51,957 nucleotides of DNA, taken from assembly GCA_015065885.1 (NCBI GenBank), contig SVPJ01000013.1, positions 1-51,957 of the forward strand, written 5' to 3'. A program made the translations under genes and the position numbers. The DNA comes from Oscillospiraceae bacterium. GTDB lineage: Bacteria > Bacillota > Clostridia > Oscillospirales > Acutalibacteraceae. Within the stretch, counting starts at the first letter, position 1. Each line of letters begins with the position of its first letter. Positions 7,991 through 16,234 of this stretch are shown here, piece after piece. The notes under the pieces were generated by a model that did no database searches, was not told where the DNA came from, and was given only the letters and a program-made list of their open reading frames with translations.

Positions 7991-9226
7991 ATGAGTGGTC
8001 AAGCAGTTATGTCCGCACGCGAACGGCTGACGGCGTTGTTTGATGCGGATACCTTTGTGGAAACCGACCGCCTTATGCAGGATGCCGGTGTGGTTACCGG
8101 CTTCGGCTACGTGGACGGTGTGCCCGTGTATGCGTATGCGCAAGACCGTGCCGTTGTGAACGGTGCGATCGGTTGTGAGCAGGCAGCAAAGATCGCGAAA
8201 GTGTATGAATTGGCGGCGCAAAACGGTGCGCCGTTGGTAGCTGTGTTCGACAGTGACGGCGCCCGCTTGGGCGAGGGCGTGGATGCGATGGATGCTATCG
8301 CGGACATCCTGCGCCGCAGTCACGAGTTGTCGGGTGTCGTGCCGCAGATCGCGGTGGTCGCGGGGGCGTGTGTCGGCTCGGCGGCGCTGATCGCGGCGGC
8401 GGCCGACGTGGTGATCCGTGCCGAAGAAGCGGACTATTATCTCACGGTCGGTACCTGTGCCGAGGCGGATATTACCGTTTGCTGTGATAAGAAGGCGATC
8501 GAAACGGCGCGTGAAGTGCTGTCTTACTTGCCGCAGAACAATCTGGCGGCTCCTGCCGCGTTTGAATGTACGGCAGGCGGTGCCGCAACGGGGGATGCCC
8601 TTGCGATGACGGCGGACGGCGGCTCGCTGTTGAAACTTTCTGCTTGCACGGCGTTTGCCCGTTTGGACGGCGCGCCCTGCGGTATGGTCACTCTTTCGGC
8701 GGACACGCTGGAGGAGGAGTGCGCCGCGGCGGCACGTTTTGTGCGCGTGTGCGATGCGTTCTCTCTGCCGGTCGTGACCTTTGTGGACGCGGCAGGTTTC
8801 TGTTGTTTGAACTGTGCGGCGAAACTTTCGCAAGCCTATGCGGAGATCACCGCACCGAAGGTGACGGTCATCACCGGCCGCGCGTACGGCGCGGTGTATA
8901 TTGCACTGGCGGGCAAGTCGGCAGGGGCGGACGCGGTACTCGCGTGGCCTGCGGCGACGATCTCTCCGCTCGCGCCCGAAACGGCGGTCGAACTGCTGTG
9001 GCAGGATCGCTTGGCGGCAATGACCGATCCCGCGACCGAGCGTGCGGCGCTGGCAAAAGAGTATGCGGCGACCGAGTGCGCGGTTGCGGCGGCAGCGGAA
9101 AAAGGCTGGGTGTCCGACGTGGTCGAGCCTGCTGAAACACGTGAGAAGTTGATTGCGTATCTCACGATGTTGGCGGGCAAACGGGTGACCCACCTGCCGC
9201 GTAAACACGCGAACATTCGCCTGTAA
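7991..9226 (+). CDS. Carboxyltransferase, MmdA/12S-like, divergent
   Basis: A 411-residue crotonase-fold biotin-dependent carboxyltransferase related to methylmalonyl-CoA decarboxylase alpha and to the 12S subunit of propionibacterial transcarboxylase. Family landmarks are SARERL at the N-terminus, [35 protein letters not shown] and [12 protein letters not shown]. It is about 100 residues shorter than usual MmdA (about 510). The glycine pairs that normally stabilise the two oxyanions are changed: SGGAR is SDGAR (88-92), AGGA is VGSA (128-131), and YGGAY is YGAVY (299-303). It is followed by a biotin carrier and an OadA/5S-type gene. Whether it is catalytically active, and with which acyl-CoA, is open. 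Confidence 0.75.
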   Translation: MSGQAVMSARERLTALFDADTFVETDRLMQDAGVVTGFGYVDGVPVYAYAQDRAVVNGAIGCEQAAKIAKVYELAAQNGAPLVAVFDSDGARLGEGVDAMDAIADILRRSHELSGVVPQIAVVAGACVGSAALIAAAADVVIRAEEADYYLTVGTCAEADITVCCDKKAIETAREVLSYLPQNNLAAPAAFECTAGGAATGDALAMTADGGSLLKLSACTAFARLDGAPCGMVTLSADTLEEECAAAARFVRVCDAFSLPVVTFVDAAGFCCLNCAAKLSQAYAEITAPKVTVITGRAYGAVYIALAGKSAGADAVLAWPAATISPLAPETAVELLWQDRLAAMTDPATERAALAKEYAATECAVAAAAEKGWVSDVVEPAETREKLIAYLTMLAGKRVTHLPRKHANIRL

Positions 9227-9258
9227 AACGATACCGAACGAGAAAGGACGATATAAAT

Positions 9259-9663
9259 ATGAAACGTTTTCACATGACCGTTAACGGCAAGGCTTACGAC
9301 GTTGTGGTGGAGGAGGTCGCGGCAGACGCGGCGGCTCCCGCTCCTGTGGCAGCACCGGCACCCGCCGCGGCTCCCGCTCCTGCGGCAGCGCCGGCTCCGG
9401 CGGCTCCCGCTGCCGAAGCAGCTCCCGCACCCGCTCCTGCGGCGGCAGGCGGCGAGCCCGTGAACGCGCCGATGCCCGGCACCATTCTGGACGTGCGCGT
9501 CAGCGCGGGTCAGTCGGTCAAGAAGGGCGACGTGCTCGTGATGCTTGAAGCGATGAAGATGGAAAATGAGATCATGGCACCCCGTGATGCCGTGGTGGGC
9601 TCCGTTGCGGTACGCAAGGGCGATTCGGTGGATTCGGGTGCGCTGTTGGTGACCTTGAACTGA
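9259..9663 (+). CDS. Biotin carboxyl carrier protein (1.3S / MmdC-like)
   Basis: A 134-residue biotin carrier. A short N-terminal strand pair is followed by an alanine/proline-rich flexible linker (about residues 22-68) and a C-terminal biotinyl domain with EAMKMEN, where K100 is the biotinylation site. The protein would shuttle carboxyl groups between the carboxyltransferase before it and the 5S-type subunit after it. The linker is typical for decarboxylase and transcarboxylase carriers and lets the domain swing. It is spaced 32 bases after the carboxyltransferase and 11 bases before the next gene. Confidence 0.92.
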   Translation: MKRFHMTVNGKAYDVVVEEVAADAAAPAPVAAPAPAAAPAPAAAPAPAAPAAEAAPAPAPAAAGGEPVNAPMPGTILDVRVSAGQSVKKGDVLVMLEAMKMENEIMAPRDAVVGSVAVRKGDSVDSGALLVTLN

Positions 9664-9674
9664 GGAGGATAACT

Positions 9675-11075
9675 ATGGCTAAGGTTGGAATTACCGATAC
9701 CATTTTGCGTGACGCGCATCAGTCGTTGGTCGCGACCCGTATGACCACCGAGGAAATGTTGCCGGCTCTTCACAAACTGGACGAAGTGGGTTTCCACTCG
9801 CTCGAGTGCTGGGGCGGTGCGACGTTCGATGCTTGCTTGCGCTTCTTGGATGAAGATCCGTGGGAGCGTTTGCGCCTGCTTCGCCGTGAGATGCCCAAGA
9901 CCAAATTGCAGATGCTGTTCCGCGGTCAGAATATGCTCGGCTACCGTCACTATGCAGACGACGTGGTCAAGTATTTCGTGCAGAAATCGGTGGCAAACGG
10001 TATCGATATTATTCGTATTTTCGATGCACTGAACGATATTCGCAATCTGGAGACGTCCATCAAAGCGGCTCGTGCCGAAGAAGGTGCGCACGTGCAGGTG
10101 GCGATGTCCTATACCGTCAGTCCCGTACACGATATTGAGTATTTCGTGAAGTACGCGAAGGAACTCGAAAACACGGGTGCCGACTCGATCTGTATTAAGG
10201 ATATGGCGGGTCTGCTCACGCCGTATGCCACTTACGACCTGGTGAAGGCGCTCAAGGAGACGATTAAGATCCCCGTGCAGGTGCACTCGCACTTTACCGC
10301 GGGTCTTGCCGATATGGTGCTGATGAAGGCGGTGGAAGCGGGTGCCGACGTGATCGACACGGCGTTGTCGCCGCTCGCGCTCGGCACCTCGCATCCCGCG
10401 ACCGAATCCATGGTGGCGGCGTTGCAGGGTACGCCCTACGACACGGGTCTCGACTTGGTGCAACTCAACGAAGTGGCGGCGGATTTCGAGCCGCTGCGTA
10501 TCAAGTATCTGGAGAGCGGTCTGCTCAGTTCCAAGATCATGAAGGCGGACGTCAATGCACTGATCTATCAGGTGCCGGGCGGTATGCTTTCAAACCTGCT
10601 CAGCCAGCTCAAGCAGGCGGGCAAAGAGGACAAGCTGGACGAAGTGTTGGCAGAAGTGCCGCGTGTGCGTGCGGATGCCGGCTACCCGCCGCTGGTCACC
10701 CCGTCCTCGCAGATCGTGGGTACGCAGGCGGTGTATAACGTCATTATGGGTGAGCGTTACAAGATGGTCACCAAAGAATTCCGCGGCTTGGTGCGCGGGG
10801 AATACGGCAAGCCGCCCGTGGAAATCGATGCCGACTTCCGCAAGCAGATCATCGGTGACGAAGAGCCGATCGACTGCCGTCCTGCCGACCTCTTGAAGGA
10901 CGAACTGGACGAGATGCGTCAGAAGATGGCGCAGTGGTACGAGCAGGAGGAGGACGTCCTCACCTATGCTCAGTTCGGCAACGTGGCGGAGAAATTCTTC
11001 GAAAAACGCCGTAACGCCAAGTATGGTATCGACGGCAAACACGCGGACGAAGCGCAAAAAGTGCATCCCGTGTAA
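9675..11075 (+). CDS. Oxaloacetate decarboxylase alpha / transcarboxylase 5S-type subunit
   Basis: A 466-residue TIM-barrel carboxyltransferase of the pyruvate carboxylase/OadA/5S family, acting on pyruvate and oxaloacetate. The metal-binding aspartate D8 in ITDTILRDAHQS, the carboxylated lysine K175 in SICIKDMAG and the metal histidines H204 and H206 in VHSHFTAG are all present, followed by the conserved C-terminal PyC/OadA domain (VPGGMLSNL). There is no C-terminal biotinyl domain; that role falls to the separate carrier upstream. No membrane OadB or OadG gene follows, which argues against a sodium pump and for a soluble transcarboxylase or an exchange with carriers encoded elsewhere. Confidence 0.88.
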   Translation: MAKVGITDTILRDAHQSLVATRMTTEEMLPALHKLDEVGFHSLECWGGATFDACLRFLDEDPWERLRLLRREMPKTKLQMLFRGQNMLGYRHYADDVVKYFVQKSVANGIDIIRIFDALNDIRNLETSIKAARAEEGAHVQVAMSYTVSPVHDIEYFVKYAKELENTGADSICIKDMAGLLTPYATYDLVKALKETIKIPVQVHSHFTAGLADMVLMKAVEAGADVIDTALSPLALGTSHPATESMVAALQGTPYDTGLDLVQLNEVAADFEPLRIKYLESGLLSSKIMKADVNALIYQVPGGMLSNLLSQLKQAGKEDKLDEVLAEVPRVRADAGYPPLVTPSSQIVGTQAVYNVIMGERYKMVTKEFRGLVRGEYGKPPVEIDADFRKQIIGDEEPIDCRPADLLKDELDEMRQKMAQWYEQEEDVLTYAQFGNVAEKFFEKRRNAKYGIDGKHADEAQKVHPV

Positions 11076-11087
11076 GGAACTAAATTA

Positions 11088-11310
11088 AAGGGGCTGTCGC
11101 ATTAAGGTAAATTGCGCAATTGAAGAATACGTTGGCTCCCCTTGGAGATGCAAGGGGAGCTGTCGGCGAAGCCGACTGAGGGGATTTGAAAAAAGAGTAC
11201 TCACAACCCCTCCGTCTTTTGCCTTCGGCAAAATCCACCTCCCCTTACACAGGGGAGGCAGATCTTGATTTCTTCTATTTGTGCAGATCGCCTTTAACGT
11301 GACAGCCCTT
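11088..11310 (+). mobile_element. MITE-like element with ~38-bp imperfect terminal inverted repeats
   Basis: The only non-coding stretch of this size between the 5S-type gene and azlC. The ends (11088-11125 and the reverse complement of 11272-11310) share AAGGGGCTGTCGCATTAAGG-like sequence with scattered mismatches. Inside are further inverted repeats: GCTCCCCTTG...CAAGGGGAGC (from about 11133), GTCGGCGAAGCCGAC (11162-11176), TTTGCCTTCGGCAAA (about 11219-11233) and CTCCCCTTACACAGGGGAG. No open frame of note is present. The structure is that of a miniature inverted-repeat element mobilised by a transposase elsewhere; the family is not identified. Confidence 0.7.
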
Positions 11311-11332
11311 TTTTACGAAAGGAGGAACGGCA

Positions 11333-12043
11333 ATGTCCGAAAATCGCATTACGTGGCGGCGCGGTATACGCGACGGTATTCCGATCGCACTCGGATACTT
11401 CGCCGTGTCCTTCGCGCTGGGGATCACCGCGCACAACGCAGGGTTGTCCGCTCTGCAAGCCGCTCTTGCCAGCTTTTTATGTAACGCTTCGGCGGGGGAG
11501 TACGCGGCGTTTACCGTGATCGCCGCGAACGGGGCGTATTGGGAAATGGCACTCATGATGTTGGTTGCCAATGCACGCTACTTTTTGATGTCCTGTGCGC
11601 TCAGCCAGTGTTTACCTCCCGATACGCCGCTTCACCATCGCTTGTTCGTGGCGTTCGACGTGACCGACGAGATCTTCGGCATCGCGGTGGCGGCAGGCGA
11701 CCGTCTGCGCCCGTCGTATCTCTACGGCGCGATGTCGGTGGCGATCCCCGGTTGGGCGGGCGGCACCTGTCTCGGCGTGCTGATGGGCAGTTTGTTGCCG
11801 ATGGGCGTGGTGCGCGCACTCAGTGTGGGTCTGTACGGTATGTTTTTGGCGATCATCATTCCACCTGCACGAAATAACCGCATCATTGCAGGCGTGGTCG
11901 CGTTCTCCATGGCGGTGTCGTGGGTGGCGGCGTTTTTGCCGTTTTTGTCCGAGGGCATGCGGGTGATTCTGCTCACCGTGCTGATCTCTGCCGCGGCGGC
12001 AGTGCTGTTTCCCGTCCGCGAGGGAGAGGAGGCGGCCGCGTGA
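11333..12043 (+). CDS. azlC: AzlC family branched-chain amino acid exporter, large subunit
   Basis: A 236-residue inner-membrane protein with about seven hydrophobic helices. The family signatures are the N-terminal GIRDGIPIALGYFAVSF and the FLCNASAGEYAAF and NARYFLMS segments. AzlC together with AzlD forms a branched-chain amino acid exporter of the LIV-E type. The ATG is preceded by AAAGGAGG. The stop overlaps the azlD GTG by four bases (GTGA), which couples the two. No Lrp-like regulator is adjacent. Confidence 0.9.
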   Translation: MSENRITWRRGIRDGIPIALGYFAVSFALGITAHNAGLSALQAALASFLCNASAGEYAAFTVIAANGAYWEMALMMLVANARYFLMSCALSQCLPPDTPLHHRLFVAFDVTDEIFGIAVAAGDRLRPSYLYGAMSVAIPGWAGGTCLGVLMGSLLPMGVVRALSVGLYGMFLAIIIPPARNNRIIAGVVAFSMAVSWVAAFLPFLSEGMRVILLTVLISAAAAVLFPVREGEEAAA

Positions 12044-12342
12044 ATATTTGGGTATATCTGGCGGTGATGGCGAGCACTATATATGCGATACGCGCCCTGC
12101 CGCTCGTGTTGCTTCGTCGCCGTATTGAAAACCGTTTTATTCGCTCGTTTCTCTATTACGTGCCGTACGTGACCCTTGCGGTGATGACCTTTCCCGCCAT
12201 CCTTTCGGCAACGGGAAGTATTTGGTCGGCGTGGGCGGCACTGCTCGCAGGGATCCTGCTCGCGTGGTGCGGCGCGGGATTGCTTACCGTGTCGGTTTCG
12301 GCGTGTGCCGTCGTATTCGTTTTGGAGATGTTTCTATGCTGA
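12040..12342 (+). CDS. azlD: AzlD family branched-chain amino acid exporter, small subunit
   Basis: A 100-residue membrane protein with about four hydrophobic helices and the family motif TIYAIRALPLVLLRRR near the N-terminus. The GTG start at 12040 overlaps the azlC stop as GTGA, with GAGAGGAGG a few bases upstream. A longer in-frame extension from 11920 only re-reads azlC in another frame. It pairs with AzlC to export branched-chain amino acids. Its last codons overlap the next gene by seven bases. Confidence 0.88.
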   Translation: MNIWVYLAVMASTIYAIRALPLVLLRRRIENRFIRSFLYYVPYVTLAVMTFPAILSATGSIWSAWAALLAGILLAWCGAGLLTVSVSACAVVFVLEMFLC

Positions 12343-12659
12343 AAAAAGAAAATACTTTTACGCGTATTTATGAGGTCGTGCGCCGTATTCCGCGCGGCAA
12401 AGTGGCAACCTACGGGCAAGTGGCAATGCTCGCGGGCAATCCGCACTGGTCGCAGGTGGTGGGGTATGCTCTGCACGTCAATCCCGACCCTTCGACCATT
12501 CCGTGCTACCGCGTGGTCAATCGTTTCGGCGAAGTGTCACGCGCGTTCGCCTTCGGCGGCGAAAACGAGCAGGTGCGATTGCTTTTGGAAGACGGTGTGG
12601 AATTTACGCCCGACGGACGGGTGGATCTCACGCGGTATTTGTGGCAACCGGATGAATAA
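12336..12659 (+). CDS. MGMT family alkyl-DNA repair protein (single domain)
   Basis: A 107-residue protein equal to the DNA-binding half of O6-alkylguanine-DNA alkyltransferase. The helix-turn-helix segment is RIPRGKVATYGQVA, and the active-site loop reads IPCYRVVN, so the acceptor cysteine of PCHRV is kept (histidine to tyrosine). Alkyltransferase-like proteins without activity usually have tryptophan at that place, so activity is possible. The N-terminal domain of full-length enzymes is absent, as in many short bacterial members. The start overlaps azlD by seven bases; a bidirectional terminator follows. Confidence 0.82.
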   Translation: MLKKENTFTRIYEVVRRIPRGKVATYGQVAMLAGNPHWSQVVGYALHVNPDPSTIPCYRVVNRFGEVSRAFAFGGENEQVRLLLEDGVEFTPDGRVDLTRYLWQPDE

Positions 12660-12687
12660 AAAAACAGCGGCAACAGCCGCTGTTTTT
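12660..12687. terminator. Bidirectional terminator
   Basis: A 12-bp stem (12660-12671 / 12676-12687) of AAAAACAGCGGC with a 4-base loop, flanked by an A-run and a T-run. It separates the plus-strand MGMT gene from the convergent HAD gene and can serve both. Confidence 0.85.
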
Positions 12688-13383
12688 TTATTCATCAAAG
12701 ATCGTTTCCAGCAAAGGCGGCAACTCGCTGAGTGCCGTGATGGTGTGATCGGCAGGGATATCCTCCCGCGGCGGTGCGCCGTGCGGGTTAAACCAACAGG
12801 TGAGGATCCCCGCGTTTCGCCCTCCTTGAATGTCCGAGGTCAAACTGTCGCCCACGATAACGGTGCGGTCGCGGTCGAGGTGGGGGAGGTCAGCGAAACA
12901 ACGGTCAAAAAACTCCCGCGCGGGTTTGTTGACGCCGACCCGCTGCGAAATGAATATTTTTTCAAAAAACGGGGCGATCTTCGCACTTTCAATGCGTTTG
13001 TCCTGCACCGAAGCGGTGCCGTTCGAAACCAGATACAGCGCATAGCGAGGGGCGAGGGCTGTGAGCGTTTCCCATGCACCGTCAATAAACCAATGTCCCT
13101 CGGAGAGGTTGCGTTCATAGATACGCCACGCCTCCTCGGCAGAGAAGGTCACGCCGAGTTCGTCGAACAACTGAGCAAACCGTCCCGTCAGCACTTCGGG
13201 GCGGGTGAGTTCTCCTTTTTCGAGCCGCTTCCAGTGTGCGTCGTTGATGGCACTGTAACGGGCGGCAACCTCGTCGGTCGCGGGAGCGCCGACGGCGGTG
13301 AGTGTCTTGCGGATGGCAACGGCTTCCGCCTTGTGAAAATCCAACAGCGTGTCGTCTAAATCGAATAAAACGGTCGGTCGCAC
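12688..13383 (-). CDS. HAD family nucleotidase, YjjG-like
   Basis: A 231-residue haloacid-dehalogenase phosphatase. Motif I is FDLDDTLLDF, motif II SNGT, motif III the lysine in GVNKPAREFF, and motif IV GDSLTSDIQGG. The helical cap between residues 15 and 90 and the overall length match YjjG-type nucleotidases, which remove phosphate from pyrimidine (and non-canonical) nucleoside monophosphates. The GTG start has AAAGGAG eight bases upstream. It is a single gene with its own promoter, convergent with the azl-MGMT operon. The exact substrate is inference. Confidence 0.82.
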   Translation of the reverse strand: MRPTVLFDLDDTLLDFHKAEAVAIRKTLTAVGAPATDEVAARYSAINDAHWKRLEKGELTRPEVLTGRFAQLFDELGVTFSAEEAWRIYERNLSEGHWFIDGAWETLTALAPRYALYLVSNGTASVQDKRIESAKIAPFFEKIFISQRVGVNKPAREFFDRCFADLPHLDRDRTVIVGDSLTSDIQGGRNAGILTCWFNPHGAPPREDIPADHTITALSELPPLLETIFDE

Positions 13384-13415
13384 AATATCGCTCCTTTGGG
13401 TGAAACTATACGTTC

Positions 13416-13444
13416 AGTATACTGCATTTCCCGACAAAATGCAA
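13416..13444 (-). promoter_or_regulatory. Promoter of the HAD gene
   Basis: On the minus strand TTGCAT (13439-13444), a 17-base spacer and TATACT (13416-13421). The spacer region also holds an inverted TGCATTT/AAATGCA pair. Confidence 0.7.
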
Positions 13445-13523
13445 CCGTCGGCACGAGAAAGGTAAAAAACAGGGAAAAAGGCTAAAAAAACCTTGAAAAA
13501 ACACGGATTTTTTTCGATTTACC

Positions 13524-13554
13524 TATAGCATATTTTAAATTAGTGTGCTATAAT
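13524..13554 (+). promoter_or_regulatory. Hydrogenase operon promoter with overlapping inverted repeat
   Basis: A perfect -10 TATAAT lies at 13549-13554, but no good -35 is seen at the right distance (13526-13531 reads TAGCAT). Instead an inverted repeat TATAGCATA (13524-13532) / TGTGCTATA (13544-13552), matching at 8 of 9 positions, covers the -35 zone and the start of the -10. This suggests a promoter that needs an activator or is blocked by a repressor. The hydC start is 69 bases downstream. Confidence 0.55.
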
Positions 13555-13622
13555 GATGTACGATGGTGTGTAATGGGCGTATTGCGCGTTGCACACGGAA
13601 ACAAATAAGGAGGATTCGGTTC

Positions 13623-14120
13623 ATGCAAAAGAAAATCAGTAAGCTTCCCTTCAATGGGACTGCCGAACAGGAAGCACGCCTGCAAAAGGTGATCGCGGAA
13701 AACCGTCACGACAAGAGTCGCTTGATGGCGGTCATGCAGGAGGCACAGGGGATCTACGGCTATCTTCCCTACGAGGTGCAGAAGATGATCGCCGAGGGTA
13801 TGGATGTCCCGATGGAGAAAGTCTACGGTGTGGCTACTTTCTACGCGCAGTTCGCGCTGTCGCCCAAGGGCAAGTACGACATCTCGGTGTGCCTGGGTAC
13901 TGCCTGCTTTGTTAAGGGTGCGGGTGACCTGATGGATAAGCTGAGCGAGCTGCTCGGTATCGGTGCGGACGAGTGCACGGAGGACGGTAAGTTCTCGCTG
14001 ACGGCGTGCCGTTGCATCGGTGCGTGCGGTCTGGCACCGGTCCTCACGGTGAATGAGGAAGTGTACGGTCGTTTGACGGTGAAGGATATTCCCGACATTC
14101 TGGCGAAGTACAAGGACTAA
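13623..14120 (+). CDS. hydC: Bifurcating [FeFe]-hydrogenase gamma subunit (NuoE-like)
   Basis: A 165-residue thioredoxin-like [2Fe-2S] protein homologous to NuoE. The helical N-terminal part (HDKSRLMAVMQEAQ, YLPYEVQKMIA) is followed by the cluster-binding cysteines in CLGTACF and CRCIGACGLAP. In electron-bifurcating hydrogenases HydC relays electrons between the HydB flavin site and HydA. The start ATG has AAGGAGG nine bases upstream; the longer frame from 13563 has none. It is the first of ten co-directional genes ending with hydB and hydA, so it is separated from its partners by seven regulatory or accessory genes. Confidence 0.88.
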   Translation: MQKKISKLPFNGTAEQEARLQKVIAENRHDKSRLMAVMQEAQGIYGYLPYEVQKMIAEGMDVPMEKVYGVATFYAQFALSPKGKYDISVCLGTACFVKGAGDLMDKLSELLGIGADECTEDGKFSLTACRCIGACGLAPVLTVNEEVYGRLTVKDIPDILAKYKD

Positions 14121-14145
14121 AATCTGCTTTTTAGAGGGATAGTCG

Positions 14146-14499
14146 ATGAAGATCCGTACCATGAAAGAACTGCTGAACGCCGAAGTGATCTGCGGCGAAG
14201 ACGGGCTGGAGAACCACGTGTACTCCGCTTGCGGCAGTGATATGATGAGCGATGTACTGGCATACGTAAAAGACCAGGCGGTGCTGATGACCGGTTTGGT
14301 CAACTCTCAGGTGATCCGCACGGCGGAGATGATGGATATGCATTGTATCGTATTCGTCCGATCCAAAAAGCCGACGGCGGAGATGATCGAACTCGCGAAA
14401 GAAAGCGGTGTGGTCATCCTCTGCACGACCAAGCGGATGTATGAGGCGTGCGGTATTCTCTACAGCAACGGCCTTGTGGGAAACAAGGTGCGCGCATGA
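14146..14499 (+). CDS. DRTGG-domain protein (first copy)
   Basis: A 117-residue single-domain protein. The conserved pattern is the opening MKIRTMKELLNAEV, a central ADVL-like helix (MMSDVLAYVKDQAVLMTG) and the closing strand-turn GVVILCTTKRMYEACG. DRTGG domains occur in phosphotransacetylases and CBS/DHH-type proteins and are thought to bind ligands, but their exact function is not established. The stop overlaps the next gene as ATGA. A second copy sits at 16221, on the other side of the hydrogenase-like gene. Its place here suggests a sensory or regulatory role in hydrogenase control. Confidence 0.78.
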   Translation: MKIRTMKELLNAEVICGEDGLENHVYSACGSDMMSDVLAYVKDQAVLMTGLVNSQVIRTAEMMDMHCIVFVRSKKPTAEMIELAKESGVVILCTTKRMYEACGILYSNGLVGNKVRA

Positions 14500-14918
14500 G
14501 TGAACAATTGACGTTCCACTTCGACGTGGACGGGGATAACTTCACCTCGGCAGGTCAGGCTTCGGTTATGATGAAGAAGAACCTGCGGCAGCTCGGTATC
14601 TCTCCCGATACCATTCGCCGTGTGTCGATCGCGATGTACGAAGGCGAGATCAACATGGTGATCCACGCCGGTGGCGGCGTGGCGGACGTTACGGTGGACG
14701 AAGAGGGCGTTAAGATCGTGCTGGAGGACCATGGTCCCGGCATCAAGGATATTGAGCAAGCGATGCAGGAGGGCTTCTCCACCGCACCCGACAATATTCG
14801 TTCACTCGGTTTCGGTGCCGGTATGGGTCTGCCGAACATGAAGCGCTATACCGACACGATGGAGATCGTATCCACTCCCGGTGTGGGAACTTGTATTACC
14901 ATGCGGGTGAATTTCTGA
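14496..14918 (+). CDS. HATPase / anti-sigma-like ATP-binding protein (first copy)
   Basis: A 140-residue GHKL ATP-binding protein of the RsbW/SpoIIAB kind. The N-box is YEGEINMVIHA, the G1 box EDHGPGI, and the lid/G2 region GFGAGMGLPNMKRY. There is no histidine-containing dimerisation domain and no membrane segment, so it is not a classical histidine kinase. It could act as a serine kinase or an anti-sigma switch. It is coupled by ATGA to the DRTGG gene before it and lies 20 bases before the hydrogenase-like gene. Its target is unknown. Confidence 0.8.
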   Translation: MSEQLTFHFDVDGDNFTSAGQASVMMKKNLRQLGISPDTIRRVSIAMYEGEINMVIHAGGGVADVTVDEEGVKIVLEDHGPGIKDIEQAMQEGFSTAPDNIRSLGFGAGMGLPNMKRYTDTMEIVSTPGVGTCITMRVNF

Positions 14919-14938
14919 AGATAAGGCGGTGACGGCAA

Positions 14939-16234
14939 ATGAATACATACGGACATTCCGTGTTTTTGGATGTGGAAAAGTGTACCGGATGTACCACCTG
15001 CCTGCGCCACTGTCCCACCGAAGCGATCCGCATTCGTGACAATCACGCCGTGATCAATGAAGCACGGTGTATCGATTGCGGCGAATGCATTCGCGTGTGT
15101 CCGCACAAAGCGAAGAAGGCGGTGTGCAGTAAACTGGATGCGATGGACCGCTTCAAGTGGAAGATCGCATTGCCCGCCCCGACGCTGTACGGTCAGTTCG
15201 AAAATCTGGACGACGTGGACTACGTTCTGGACGGTCTTCTCCGCATCGGTTTTGACGACGTGGTGGAGGTCTCTCAGGCGGCGGAACTGGTGTCCGCTTA
15301 CACCCGCCAATATTTGAAGACCGACGGCGTGCGCAAGCCCGCGATCAGTTCGGCGTGTCCCGTGGTGTTGCGGCTGATCTGCCTGCGTTTTCCCTTCCTG
15401 AAGGATAACATCGTACAGATGTTACCGCCGATGGAAGTGGCGGCGCGTATGGCACGCGAAAAAGCCAAGCGCGAACATCCGGAACTGAAGGACGACGAGA
15501 TCGGCGTGTGCTTCATCACGCCTTGTCCTGCCAAAGCCAGTTACGTGAAGAACGGCTTTGCGGACTACAAGAGTCAGGTGGACGTGGTCGTTTCCATCAG
15601 CGACATTTATTTCTTGCTCATCAACGCGATGGGGAAGTCGGAACAGATACAATCGCTCTCAAAATCGGGCGTGATCGGTATCGGTTGGGCGTCCTCGGGC
15701 GGTGAAGCAACGGCTATCTTTAACGAAGATTATTTGGCGGCGGACGGCATCGACAACGTGATCGACCTGCTGGAGCAGATCGAAAACGGCAACATTCCCC
15801 CGCTTGAGTTTATCGAACTCAACGCTTGTATCGGCGGTTGTGTGGGTGGTGTGCTGACGATGCAGAATCCGTTTATTGCGAAAGCGCGACTGCAGACTTT
15901 GCGGCGATATTTGCCCGTCTCGCAAAACGTGCTTTCGAAAGAAGAGAAGGAATACATTCCCGAAAGTTATTTCTTTGACTCCTTCCCGACGTATCAACCC
16001 ATTTCGCGGCTCAGTGATAACATGGCAGAATCCATGCGGATGATGTCGGATATCCAAAAACTGCGTAAGGAATTGCCCGGATTTGATTGCGGCTCTTGCG
16101 GCGCACCGACCTGTCGGGCGTTTGCGGAAGACGTAGTGAAAGGCGTGGCGGATAAGTGCGATTGTCTTTTGACTATGCGTGAACAGTTGACGAAACGTTG
16201 TAAGGAGCAGGGTGAACAACATGAAGGTGAGTGA
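14939..16234 (+). CDS. Sensory-type [FeFe]-hydrogenase-like protein (HydS-like)
   Basis: A 431-residue iron-sulfur protein. The N-terminus has two ferredoxin-type [4Fe-4S] motifs (CTGCTTCLRHCP and CIDCGECIRVCP). The middle carries the H-cluster domain with L1 SSACPVV (A139, C140), L2 TPCPAKASY and L3 NACIGGCVGG. The C-terminus adds a CGSCGAPTCRAFAEDVV four-cysteine Fe-S domain. The alanine in L1 replaces the cysteine that relays protons in catalytic enzymes, as described for sensory hydrogenases, so slow H2 turnover and a sensing role are inferred. No PAS domain is visible. It sits between two DRTGG and two HATPase genes in the hydABC operon. Confidence 0.85.
   Translation: MNTYGHSVFLDVEKCTGCTTCLRHCPTEAIRIRDNHAVINEARCIDCGECIRVCPHKAKKAVCSKLDAMDRFKWKIALPAPTLYGQFENLDDVDYVLDGLLRIGFDDVVEVSQAAELVSAYTRQYLKTDGVRKPAISSACPVVLRLICLRFPFLKDNIVQMLPPMEVAARMAREKAKREHPELKDDEIGVCFITPCPAKASYVKNGFADYKSQVDVVVSISDIYFLLINAMGKSEQIQSLSKSGVIGIGWASSGGEATAIFNEDYLAADGIDNVIDLLEQIENGNIPPLEFIELNACIGGCVGGVLTMQNPFIAKARLQTLRRYLPVSQNVLSKEEKEYIPESYFFDSFPTYQPISRLSDNMAESMRMMSDIQKLRKELPGFDCGSCGAPTCRAFAEDVVKGVADKCDCLLTMREQLTKRCKEQGEQHEGE

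Noticed and set aside
7742-9208. A 488-codon minus-strand frame opposite the carboxyltransferase gene.
   Set aside because: The plus-strand gene has promoter, AGGAGG and family motifs; the reverse frame is Arg-rich noise.
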